Positions 49,232-57,219 of a DNA stretch of 64,000 nt are shown piece after piece. The DNA comes from Bin87 sp034423575 (GTDB taxonomy: Bacteria; Chloroflexota; Dehalococcoidia; Lucifugimonadales; UBA3495). Location of the stretch: the NCBI GenBank assembly GCA_034423575.1, contig DAOUIF010000048.1, forward strand, positions 14,846 through 78,845. The letters run 5' to 3'. The notes under the pieces are model-generated. The model worked only from the letters and a program-made list of their open reading frames with translations. It was not told the origin of the DNA and did not search any database. The translations under genes and the position numbers were made by a program. The first letter of the stretch is position 1; each line of letters begins with the position of its first letter.

Positions 49232-51889
49232 ATGGCTGGCATCTCTTTCGAAAAACACACGCTGCCCAACGGTTTGGATGTGATCCTGCATCAGGACCGG
49301 TCAATCCCCGTGGCGGCGGTCAACGTGTGGTACCACGTGGGTTCCAAGGATGAGGAGATCGGGCGAACCGGCTTTGCTCATCTCTTCGAGCATATCATGT
49401 TCCGGGGGACGCGACACCACAAGGCCAGCCATTTCGAGCCTCTGCAGAAGATCGGGGCGACGCTGAACGGCTCAACCACGGGTGACCGCACGAATTACTG
49501 GGAGGACGTCCCCTCCAATTACCTGGAGCTGGCGTTGTGGCTCGAATCGGACCGGATGGGGTTCCTGCTGGACGCGCTGGACCAGGACGGGTTCGACACC
49601 GAGCGGGACGTGGTAAAGAACGAGCGCAGGCAGAGTTATGAAAACCGTCCCTACGGCATGGCGCAGTGGCATATCCAGCAATCCCTGTTCCCGCTTCCCC
49701 ATCCGTACCACTGGATGACCATCGGTTCGCAGGAGGACCTGGACGCTGCGAGCCTGGAAGACGTGAAAGATTTCTTCCGTCAGTACTATTCGCCGTCCAA
49801 CGCCAGCTTGGCCATTGCGGGGGACATCGACGTTACCGAGGCGCTGGATCTGGCGCATCGCTATTTCGCGGACCTGGATCCGGGTCCTAGCGTGCGCCGG
49901 ATCGAAAGGGCGGACTCGCTGCTATCGGGACGGGTGGACCTGGAGATGACGGATCGGGTCACGCTGCCGCGCATCTACGCGGCGTGGTTGGCTCCGGCCA
50001 ATTTCTCGGGCGAGGACGACGCGGGCGACATTCTGCGCGCCATCCTGTCCGACGGGCAAAGCAGCCGGATGTACCGCACACTCGTGTACGAGAAGCAGGT
50101 CGCCCAATCAGCATCGATTGGCTACCACGCGGCGGAAATCGCCGGGCAATTTCGTATGGAGCTGACGCCAGCGGAGGGCCATACGCTGGACGAAGTGGAG
50201 GAAGCGGCCGAGGCGGTGCTGGCCGGCATCGCCGAAAATCCGCCGACGGAAGAAGAGTTCGAACGGGCCATCAACCGGATTGAGATGCAGCATCAACGGA
50301 TGCTCTCCCGGGTCGGCGGCTTTGGCGGGCGGGCTGACGCCCTGAACTACTTCAACGTGTTCACCGGCGACCCGGACGGCCTGAATCGGGTGATGGACCA
50401 ATATCGCCGCGTCACGCTGGACGACGTGCTTAAAGCCCACGCCCAAATCATGGAAGCCGGGCAGGTGCGGATGCGGGTGTACCCGGAAAGGTCTTTGAGC
50501 TCCGCCACCGTGGCACTGGACCGAACGCAACAGCCAGCCGGCAAGCCGACGCCGTCTTTCGTGCCTCCGGTCCCCGAGCGGTCACGGCTCGCCAATGGGA
50601 TGGAGGTGGCGGTAGTCGCCAGGCCGGGAACGCCGCTGGTGACCTTTGCGCTGCTGGCGCGAGACGGCGCGATCGGAGACCCCACCGCTCTGCCCGGGCT
50701 GACGTCGTTCATGGCGGCTTTGATGGATGAAGGCACGGCCAACCGGAGCAGCCAGGAAATAGCCGGAGCCTTCGAGCATATTGGCTCAAGGCTTGCGGTC
50801 GAGGCGCGCAAAGAGATCACGTTGCTCACCGCTGAGACTTTGAACCGGCACTGGGCGCACGCGCTGGGGCTGGCTGCGGATGTAGCGCGCAACGCCAGTT
50901 TCCCGGACCACGAGGTGGAACGGGTCAGGCGCGAGCGGCTGACCGACCTGCGCCGCGCCCGGGATGACGCCGGATTCGTTGCCGACTCCAACTTCGGGGC
51001 GCTGGTGTTCGGCCCGGAATCACCCCACGCGCACTCGAACCTGGGCAACGAAGCCGCGGTGTCGGCGGCGCGGAGGGACGATCTGGTGGAGCGACACCGC
51101 CAGGCGCTCCGGCCGAACCGTTTGAGTCTGCTGGTGGCTGGCGACGTTAGCCTGCGGGAGGCGGTGACCGCCGCCGAGGACTGTTTCGGCGATTGGTCGC
51201 CGGGAGCGGACGGGAACGACGGTGTCAGTATCGCTGACGTCGCCGCCGTGTCTGGACCTCGCCTGTTCCTTATCGACAAGCCCGGAGCCGCTCAGTCAGT
51301 GATCCGGGCCGGAATGCCGCTGGTGGCACGCCGGGATCCGGATCACATGGCGCTGTCCGTTCTGAATTACGCATTCGGCGGGCAGTTCTCCGCGCGCCTC
51401 AACCAGAACCTCCGCCAGGACAAAGGGTACTCCTACGGATACAACTCAGGAATATCGTGGTACAACGCTCCATCGCTGTTGTCCGCCGGCGGCAGCGTCC
51501 AGACAGAGGTGACACGTGAAGCGGTGGTCGAGACGTTGCGCGAGTTCGAGGACATCAGCGGCAGACGACCGCTCACCTCTGAAGAGTTGGAAAACGCGCG
51601 GAACGGATTGCAGTTGGGGTATCCGTCGGGTTTTGAGCGACCCGCGCAACTTTTGGGACAGTTGATACCGCTGGTGCAGTTCGAACTGCCCACGGACTAC
51701 TTCCGGACATTCGAGCAGCGGTTGGGCGCCGTCAGCCTGGCCGATACGCGCCGAGTGGGAGCCGAGTACCTCCCGGTGGAGCGGCTGAGCGTGTTGGTGG
51801 TGGGCGACCGGGAGCGGGTAGAGGGCCCGCTGCGTGATTTGGGATACGGCCTGACGGTGCTGGACGCGGAAGGTGCGGTGATTGGCTGA
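49232..51889 (+). CDS. M16-family (insulinase/PQQL-like) metallopeptidase, fused two-half form
   Basis: The start ATG 49232 gives 885 residues. The inverted zinc motif is HLFEH (His50, Glu53, His54) and the third ligand is Glu in KNERRQSYENRPYG near 130. The second half repeats the fold (LTSFMAALMDEGTANRSSQE, RQDKGYSYGYNSG) without the zinc motif, as in M16 proteins with one active and one inactive half in a single chain. It has no signal peptide, so it is probably cytosolic or surface-exposed by another route. The 49115 extension was rejected. Confidence 0.92.
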   Translation: MAGISFEKHTLPNGLDVILHQDRSIPVAAVNVWYHVGSKDEEIGRTGFAHLFEHIMFRGTRHHKASHFEPLQKIGATLNGSTTGDRTNYWEDVPSNYLELALWLESDRMGFLLDALDQDGFDTERDVVKNERRQSYENRPYGMAQWHIQQSLFPLPHPYHWMTIGSQEDLDAASLEDVKDFFRQYYSPSNASLAIAGDIDVTEALDLAHRYFADLDPGPSVRRIERADSLLSGRVDLEMTDRVTLPRIYAAWLAPANFSGEDDAGDILRAILSDGQSSRMYRTLVYEKQVAQSASIGYHAAEIAGQFRMELTPAEGHTLDEVEEAAEAVLAGIAENPPTEEEFERAINRIEMQHQRMLSRVGGFGGRADALNYFNVFTGDPDGLNRVMDQYRRVTLDDVLKAHAQIMEAGQVRMRVYPERSLSSATVALDRTQQPAGKPTPSFVPPVPERSRLANGMEVAVVARPGTPLVTFALLARDGAIGDPTALPGLTSFMAALMDEGTANRSSQEIAGAFEHIGSRLAVEARKEITLLTAETLNRHWAHALGLAADVARNASFPDHEVERVRRERLTDLRRARDDAGFVADSNFGALVFGPESPHAHSNLGNEAAVSAARRDDLVERHRQALRPNRLSLLVAGDVSLREAVTAAEDCFGDWSPGADGNDGVSIADVAAVSGPRLFLIDKPGAAQSVIRAGMPLVARRDPDHMALSVLNYAFGGQFSARLNQNLRQDKGYSYGYNSGISWYNAPSLLSAGGSVQTEVTREAVVETLREFEDISGRRPLTSEELENARNGLQLGYPSGFERPAQLLGQLIPLVQFELPTDYFRTFEQRLGAVSLADTRRVGAEYLPVERLSVLVVGDRERVEGPLRDLGYGLTVLDAEGAVIG

Positions 51890-51960
51890 CCCGCTATGGG
51901 GATCGTTGGCCGCCACTTGGGCATGCATTCAAACCGAGCAGCAACTGCGTGACACATTGA

Positions 51961-52689
51961 TCACCGCAACGCCGCCCGTTGAGCCGCGAACAGCGGTTCC
52001 ATGCCGTGCGCTGCTAACGCTATGGCCTCAGCGACCCGTTCGCGGTGGAACGGTTTGCCCTCTGCGGTGCCCTGGATTTCTACTACTGAACCGGCGTCCG
52101 TCATGACGATGCTGAAATCGGCGTCTGCGGTGGAGTCTTCCGAGTAATCCAGGTCGAGGAGCAGATTGTTCTCGCAGAGCCCGACACTGATTGCTGCGAC
52201 GGAGCAGCGCAATGGGACCAGGTCCAGTTTGTGCGCTGATACCAACGAGCGTAAGGCCAGACTCAGAGCGACAAAGGCGCCGGTGATAGCAGCGGTTCGG
52301 GTGCCGCCGTCCGCCTGGAGCACGTCGCAATCCAGGTAAATCGCTCGTTCGCCCAGGGCTTTCAGATCGGTGGTGGCCCGCAGTGACCGGCCGATCAGGC
52401 GTTGAATTTCCTGGGACCGGCTGGCGGTCCTGCCCGAATCGCGGTCGCGCGATCGCCTGGATGACGTAGCGCGGGGGAGCATGTCGTACTCGGCCGTGAC
52501 CCATCCGGCCCCGCGACCCCGCATCCACCGGGGCACCTGTTCCTCCACCGAGGCGGCGCACAGGACCGCGGTGTTGCCCGTTTCGATCATGGCGGACCCT
52601 TCGGCGAAGGGCTGGCATCCCGGCGTGATGCGCACGTTTCGAGGTTGGTCCCATCGTCGGCCGTCGGCGCGAACGCCCTTGTTGTTCAT
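51961..52689 (-). CDS. rph: Ribonuclease PH
   Basis: ATG 52689 gives 242 residues that match RNase PH from end to end: VRADGRRWDQPRNVRITPGC, EGSAMIETGNTAVLCAASVE, EIQRLIGRSLRATTDLKALG, DCDVLQADGGTRTAAITGAF and LDYSEDSTADADFSIVMTDA. It trims tRNA 3' ends by phosphorolysis and forms a hexameric ring. The longer frame to 53181 overlaps a gene on the other strand and was rejected. An extended -10-like element lies 31 bases upstream. Confidence 0.95.
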   Translation of the reverse strand: MNNKGVRADGRRWDQPRNVRITPGCQPFAEGSAMIETGNTAVLCAASVEEQVPRWMRGRGAGWVTAEYDMLPRATSSRRSRDRDSGRTASRSQEIQRLIGRSLRATTDLKALGERAIYLDCDVLQADGGTRTAAITGAFVALSLALRSLVSAHKLDLVPLRCSVAAISVGLCENNLLLDLDYSEDSTADADFSIVMTDAGSVVEIQGTAEGKPFHRERVAEAIALAAHGMEPLFAAQRAALR

Positions 52690-52720
52690 ATGGCAATCTT
52701 CCCGGTCGAGATTTGGCACC

Positions 52721-52729
52721 ATTTTGCCA
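52721..52729 (-). promoter_or_regulatory. Extended -10-like element TGGCAAAAT
   Basis: On the minus strand TG-G-CAAAAT lies 31 bases upstream of the rph start. The first -10 base deviates from consensus. Confidence 0.35.
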
Positions 52730-52806
52730 CAAGCCCACGTGACCGACGGTAATCGCGCATCGGGGAATCGGTTGCATCGCTGGCGGCGAAAGCGCACAAT
52801 CGGCGA

Positions 52807-53154
52807 ATGATTTCCGGACTGTTTGACTCGCCCTGGCATCTGCTGGGCCTCGCTGGCTGGTGTTTCCTCATGGGCTGGGGTTTTCGCATCGGCCTCGTGC
52901 GCATGGCCCTTTCGTTGGGCGTGTTGGGTTTGCTGATTGGAGTGGCATGGTTGTTCAAGGACGCGGGATCGCCGGCCCTGGTGTACGGGCCGCTCGCCTT
53001 CGTGGGCGTCATCTGCGTGATCAGTGTGGGCATATTCGGCCGCGGGCTGGAGCAGCGGCTGGGTTACGGGTCCACGGCAGTTCGAGTCAACCACGCCGGC
53101 GGCTTGCTGTTGGGGCTGCTCATTGGCGGCGCGGTCTGGCTCTTCGCGCAGTAA
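52807..53154 (+). CDS. Small integral membrane protein (115 aa)
   Basis: Four hydrophobic spans (LLGLAGWCFLMGWGFRIGLV, MALSLGVLGLLIGVAWLF, GPLAFVGVICVISVGIFG, GGLLLGLLIGGAVWLF) and short loops. No family recognised, but the layout is like CvpA-type or small-permease domains. It lies between rph and glmU on the plus strand. Confidence 0.65.
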   Translation: MISGLFDSPWHLLGLAGWCFLMGWGFRIGLVRMALSLGVLGLLIGVAWLFKDAGSPALVYGPLAFVGVICVISVGIFGRGLEQRLGYGSTAVRVNHAGGLLLGLLIGGAVWLFAQ

Positions 53155-53227
53155 TGCGCGGCGCTCGCAGCAGGCGACCAAAGAAGGCAGGCCCCGTAGG
53201 CCGGCATCCGTTGCGGGATTTCTTCGC

Positions 53228-53236
53228 TGCTATAAT
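53228..53236 (+). promoter_or_regulatory. Extended -10 TGCTATAAT for glmU
   Basis: A perfect nonamer 45 bases before the glmU ATG at 53282, which has GAGGCAAGG as its ribosome site. Confidence 0.6.
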
Positions 53237-53281
53237 CCGGATTAACGTCAGTGGTTACGGTCGACCAGGCGAGGCAAGGGC

Positions 53282-54667
53282 ATGAATGCGATCAAATCTG
53301 ACACCGACGCCGTGGGCGTGATCTTGGCGGCAGGTCGCGGCAGCCGGATGCGGTCACGGCTGCCCAAACCGCTGCACCGCGCCGCCGGCAAACCGCTGAT
53401 CAGCTATCCCGTCGAGCTGCTGGCCCAATGCGGAATCGAAAAGATTGTCGTTGTGGTTTCCCCGGAAAACGGCGAGGCAATTTCTGCCGTGTTGGGCAGC
53501 GGGATAACGTGTGCGGTGCAGACAACCCCGGAAGGAACGGCCCACGCCGTTGCCAGCGCGCTGGCATCGCTACCCACCGTGCCGTCTCAGGTGGTCGTGC
53601 TGGCCGGCGATACTCCGCTGGTGCGGCCCGGGTCAGTGCGCGACCTGATGTCTGACCACGCGAGTTGCAGCAGCCGGGGCATGACCATCCTATCTGCGGC
53701 TGACGCATTCGCTCCTGACTTGGGGCACATAAAAAGGGTTGGCTCCGCAGGCGCGTCCGGCCCGGTCATTGCCATTGAGGAAGCGTCAGAACGGCAGGAC
53801 GACGCCATCGGCCCGGCAGAGGTCAATACCGGGGTTTACTGTTTCAACGGCCTCTGGCTGGCCGACATGGTTCACAGAGTCCGTCCGGCGCCGTCCGGGG
53901 AACGCTACCTGACCGCGCTGGCTGCCATGGGGGCCGACGCCGTATCCGCCCTGGCCATAGCGTGGGCCGACGAAGCGATGGGCGTCAACGACCGCCTCCA
54001 GTTGTCCGCGGTCGAAACCGTGCTCCGCGACCGCATCAACTGCCATTGGATGACAGAGGGCGTTACCATCGTTGACCCATCCACCACCTATATCGACGCC
54101 GACGTGGCAATAGGTTTGGACACCGTGATACTGCCCAATACGATGCTTACTGGTCGCACCGTCATCGGCGAGGAATGCGAAATCGGCCCCAATTCCGTTG
54201 TCAGGGATACTGTTGTCGGCGACCGTTGCCGCATCGTGGCCTCAACCCTGGAGGAGGCCCGGGTCCATTCTGACGTAAGCATTGGCCCCTATTCCCATTT
54301 GCGTGCCGCGGCGCTGATCGAAGAGGGGGTGCATTTGGGCAACTACGTAGAAGTGAAAAACAGCAGGGTGGGCGCGGGTACAGCTGCCGGTCATTTCTGC
54401 TACCTGGGCGACGCCGATGTCGGGGCCGGCGTGAACATTGGCGCGGGAACTATCACCTGCAATTACGACGGCGTGGACAAGCACCAAACGGTGATTGGCC
54501 GGGGCGCGTTCATCGGGAGCGACACGATGCTCATTGCCCCGGTGAGCGTAGGAGAGGGCGGGACCACCGGAGCAGGGGCGGTGGTGACACGCGACGTGCC
54601 GGAGGGTAGACGCGCCGTCGGAGTTCCTGCTAGACTTCTTCCGCAACAACAAAGCGGGAGCGATTGA
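53282..54667 (+). CDS. glmU: Bifunctional UDP-GlcNAc pyrophosphorylase / GlcN-1-P acetyltransferase (GlmU)
   Basis: The 461-residue protein has both GlmU domains. The N-terminal uridylyltransferase has LAAGRGSRM (15-23), the Lys in SRLPKPLHRAAGKPL, VLAGDTPLVRP and VNTGVYCFNG. From about residue 255 hexapeptide repeats form the left-handed beta-helix (GLDTVILPNTML, GAFIGSDTMLIAPV), with NYDGVDKHQTVIG near the acetyl-CoA site. It makes UDP-GlcNAc for peptidoglycan or surface glycans. TTGA overlaps the next gene's start, so the two are coupled. Confidence 0.96.
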   Translation: MNAIKSDTDAVGVILAAGRGSRMRSRLPKPLHRAAGKPLISYPVELLAQCGIEKIVVVVSPENGEAISAVLGSGITCAVQTTPEGTAHAVASALASLPTVPSQVVVLAGDTPLVRPGSVRDLMSDHASCSSRGMTILSAADAFAPDLGHIKRVGSAGASGPVIAIEEASERQDDAIGPAEVNTGVYCFNGLWLADMVHRVRPAPSGERYLTALAAMGADAVSALAIAWADEAMGVNDRLQLSAVETVLRDRINCHWMTEGVTIVDPSTTYIDADVAIGLDTVILPNTMLTGRTVIGEECEIGPNSVVRDTVVGDRCRIVASTLEEARVHSDVSIGPYSHLRAAALIEEGVHLGNYVEVKNSRVGAGTAAGHFCYLGDADVGAGVNIGAGTITCNYDGVDKHQTVIGRGAFIGSDTMLIAPVSVGEGGTTGAGAVVTRDVPEGRRAVGVPARLLPQQQSGSD

Positions 54668-55923
54668 CCCGCTCTCGGCGCGACGAGCGCCGGTTGAGGG
54701 CCACTGGCTTGGATACTGATAGTACCTTACCTCCGTTATTATTTCTGGCAGCTTCGCTGCTGATTTTCGCTTGGGCCAGTGTCGCTGTAGCATCCAGACG
54801 ACAAAGCCAAGCCAGCGCGGTCTTTTTGACCCGGCCGGCATCACCGGCCATCGGAATTTTGTTAGCCGCCGCCGCTGCCGCAGTCGGCGGCTCTGCTTTG
54901 GCCATCGCGTATCAACTGGCCAACGGCTCGCCGGCGATCATCGCGCTGGCGTTAGCGGTGTTGGCGACCTCCGCGGGCCTGGCGTGCATCTACGTCGGCG
55001 CTCGCCTGTTGGCCCGACGATTTCCACGGGTCGTGCGGAGGATGGCGGATCCGAGGCGGTGGGCAGGTGACGCCAACTGGACCCATTCCGAAAACGGCCC
55101 CAGCCTTCCCATAGCGGTGGATGGGAGTCCTGACGGGAATTCCGAGAACGGTTACGCGGACGGGTCGACGCTGACGCCGGCGGAGTTGATGAACCTGGAC
55201 CGCAACGACATCGACATGGTCCGATCCATCAGTCATATGGACGATCTCGATGTTAAGGACATTATGGTGCCCAGCCTGGACGTGCAGGCGGTGGAGGTGA
55301 CGACCCGCATGGAAGAGCTGGTCGGGATGCTGGTCAGCACCAGGCACACGCGGTTGCCGGTTTACCGGGACACCATGGACCATGTAGTGGGGATCATCCA
55401 CATCAGCGACGTGTTGAAGGTGGTGGCCGACGGCACCATCGAGACCAAGGTAGACGCCATCATGCGGGAACCGGAATTCGTGGCGGAGAACATGGCAGTC
55501 GACGATTTGCTCCACCTGATGCGATCAAAATCCCTGCAGATGGCCATTGTTGTGGACGAGTACGGCGGGGTAGAAGGAATTGTGACCCTGGAAGACGTGC
55601 TGGAAGAAATCGTCGGCGAAATCGATGACGAGTTCGATGACGCCGCCGCCGGAGAGCTGGAACCCGCCGCCGATGGGACCTGGTTGGTGAAAGCTACTGC
55701 CCCGGTGGAAGACGTGGCCCGCGTTGTAGGCTTGGAGTTCGATTCGGGGGACGTGAATACCATCGGCGGGTATGTTTACACGCGACTGGGGCGGATGCCG
55801 TCTGTGGGCGACGTGGTTGTTTCGGATCAGGCGTCGATCGAGGTCACGCAGGTGCGGGGGCGCCGGATATACGAACTGCGGCTGGTTCCCCCAGCCGCAG
55901 CAAAGCAAGGCAAGAGCGGATAG
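54664..55923 (+). CDS. CBS-pair/CorC_HlyC transporter-associated protein
   Basis: TTG 54664 overlaps the glmU stop. The 419-residue protein has two or three hydrophobic spans near the N-terminus (LLFLAASLLIFAWASVAVA, IGILLAAAAAAVGGSALAIA, ALAVLATSAGLACIYVGARL), then a CBS pair (DVKDIMVPSLDVQAVE, HTRLPVYRDTMDHVVGIIHI, MAIVVDEYGGVEGIVTLEDV) and a C-terminal CorC_HlyC domain (LEFDSGDVNTIGGYVYTRLG). It is of the HlyC/CorC (MpfA/UPF0053-related) family linked to Mg/Co export, but a full DUF21 domain is not evident. Confidence 0.85.
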   Translation: MTRSRRDERRLRATGLDTDSTLPPLLFLAASLLIFAWASVAVASRRQSQASAVFLTRPASPAIGILLAAAAAAVGGSALAIAYQLANGSPAIIALALAVLATSAGLACIYVGARLLARRFPRVVRRMADPRRWAGDANWTHSENGPSLPIAVDGSPDGNSENGYADGSTLTPAELMNLDRNDIDMVRSISHMDDLDVKDIMVPSLDVQAVEVTTRMEELVGMLVSTRHTRLPVYRDTMDHVVGIIHISDVLKVVADGTIETKVDAIMREPEFVAENMAVDDLLHLMRSKSLQMAIVVDEYGGVEGIVTLEDVLEEIVGEIDDEFDDAAAGELEPAADGTWLVKATAPVEDVARVVGLEFDSGDVNTIGGYVYTRLGRMPSVGDVVVSDQASIEVTQVRGRRIYELRLVPPAAAKQGKSG

Positions 55924-55947
55924 CCTTCAAGTCCAACCGGAACTGAA

Positions 55948-56712
55948 TTAGCGGACCCCGACCAACTCTCCGCTCAGGATCAGGAAGTGGTCGTACCAGC
56001 CGTTGGGCACGGGCACGACCAGGTGGATGGTGCTGCGGTCGCTGCTGTTGAGGCGCAGGTCCCCTGCCCGTACCACCTCGCTGTGCGTACCAGCGTAAAG
56101 GTAGTTGCGCTCCGAGGTGTTGACGAACATGAACAGCTCTTCGCCTTCAGCAATCAGATGAGGAGCGCGGGTCAGATTGCCGAAGCTGCGTACCCCCGAA
56201 CCAGACGGCCCGAACAGCCACATCGCGCCGCGTTCGCCGGGATTGGCAGTCACGGAGGCGTAACCGGCGGCTGGGTTGTCTGCCGCGGCGTAGTTGGCGA
56301 TGGAGCTGCCGGAAACGCTAACCTCGTCCAGCTTGGCGTCAATGCCAAGCGAAGGAACGATGAGGCGGGACGCTGTCGGCTGAGTCCCCACGGGCCAGGC
56401 CGCGGAACTGGGCATCTCGGTGTAACCCAATTCCGCCAGGCGCTGGGAGTACGCCCCGGCGGGCAGCGAAACGATGGACGCGCCGGTCCCGCCTTCGGAG
56501 CCAGCCGGCCCGGCGGCTTCGATCAGCGTGGCGTCCTGGCGCAGCGCCTCGTAGTCGTCAAGGCTGGCCCGCAAGAAATATAGATACCCGTAGTATGCGA
56601 TACCGGCCGCGGCCAGTACCCCGCCGACTGCCAGGAGAGAGATGCCTGCCCAGCGCAACCCGTAATACTGCGCGCGGGTGCGCATCTGCATGTAATCAAG
56701 TCCAATCTGCAT
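55948..56712 (-). CDS. Sortase-like membrane protein lacking the catalytic triad
   Basis: The 254-residue protein has an N-terminal membrane span (AGISLLAVGGVLAAAGIAYYG) and a class D/E-sortase-like beta-barrel: SRLIVPSLGIDAKLDEVSVS, NPGERGAMWLFGPSGSG, EGEELFMFVNTSERNYLYAG and STIHLVVPVPNGW. In active sortases the loop after GxxGN reads (V/L)xGH and the strand before the end reads TLxTC; here they read LFGPS and HLVVP, so His and Cys are missing and the Arg cannot be seen. It is probably a non-catalytic sortase-fold protein. It is convergent with the CorC-like gene (24 bases apart). Confidence 0.75.
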   Translation of the reverse strand: MQIGLDYMQMRTRAQYYGLRWAGISLLAVGGVLAAAGIAYYGYLYFLRASLDDYEALRQDATLIEAAGPAGSEGGTGASIVSLPAGAYSQRLAELGYTEMPSSAAWPVGTQPTASRLIVPSLGIDAKLDEVSVSGSSIANYAAADNPAAGYASVTANPGERGAMWLFGPSGSGVRSFGNLTRAPHLIAEGEELFMFVNTSERNYLYAGTHSEVVRAGDLRLNSSDRSTIHLVVPVPNGWYDHFLILSGELVGVR

Positions 56713-56823
56713 TTCAGTTCCCTGAGTATCAGTCGCGCCAAGTTCAGTTAGAGCGCGCGTTTCCGTCCCGCCTTCGACACCGGCAGGCTGTGTTTTGGAC
56801 CCCGCAGGGGCTGGGCGCCATTA

Positions 56824-57024
56824 TCAGTGCCTTCCCGCCCGGATGGGTTCGTTGACGAATATGTCACCGTTGCGAATTTTGATGTTATATCCGCAGCTGG
56901 GGTTGGTGCAGGTCCAGGCTTTATAGTGAACCGGAGCACCCTGCGCGCCGTAGTCCGAGAGCGGCACCAACGTCCCGATGTTACATTGCTGGCAAATCGG
57001 GAACTCCATCGCTTCCACCAACAT
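56824..57024 (-). CDS. Zinc-ribbon protein (about 66 aa)
   Basis: Two CxxC/CxxxxC pairs are visible (ICQQCNIGTLVP and WTCTNPSCGYNIKI), the four cysteines of a zinc ribbon, followed by a short tail (NGDIFVNEPIRAGRH). It is small and probably nucleic-acid binding or an accessory factor, but no family is recognised. AAGGGAGGT is two bases from ATG 57024; the in-frame TTG 57021 and GTG 57018 fit that site better, and ATG 57009 is also possible. It lies downstream of rpoD and its terminator. Confidence 0.6.
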   Translation of the reverse strand: MLVEAMEFPICQQCNIGTLVPLSDYGAQGAPVHYKAWTCTNPSCGYNIKIRNGDIFVNEPIRAGRH

Positions 57025-57159
57025 TACCTCCCTTACCCATTCCAGACTGGGTGTGCGGCCCGGAGTATAGGCTCGTCGCCAGTGATTTGCCTGCATATGC
57101 GGCAGCGATATTTGGCGGTTTTACAAAAACTTGACGATTGTGTGGTTACATCGCAAATC

Positions 57160-57193
57160 AAAAAGTGCGGGGCAGTGCACGACACTGCCCCGC
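57160..57193 (-). terminator. Rho-independent terminator of the dnaG-rpoD operon
   Basis: On the minus strand an 11-base perfect stem (57183-57193 with 57167-57177) around a five-base loop is followed by ACTTTTTGATTT. It lies about 27 bases after the rpoD stop. Confidence 0.85.
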
Positions 57194-57219
57194 AACCCAA
57201 TAGACGACGGTCTGCCGGA

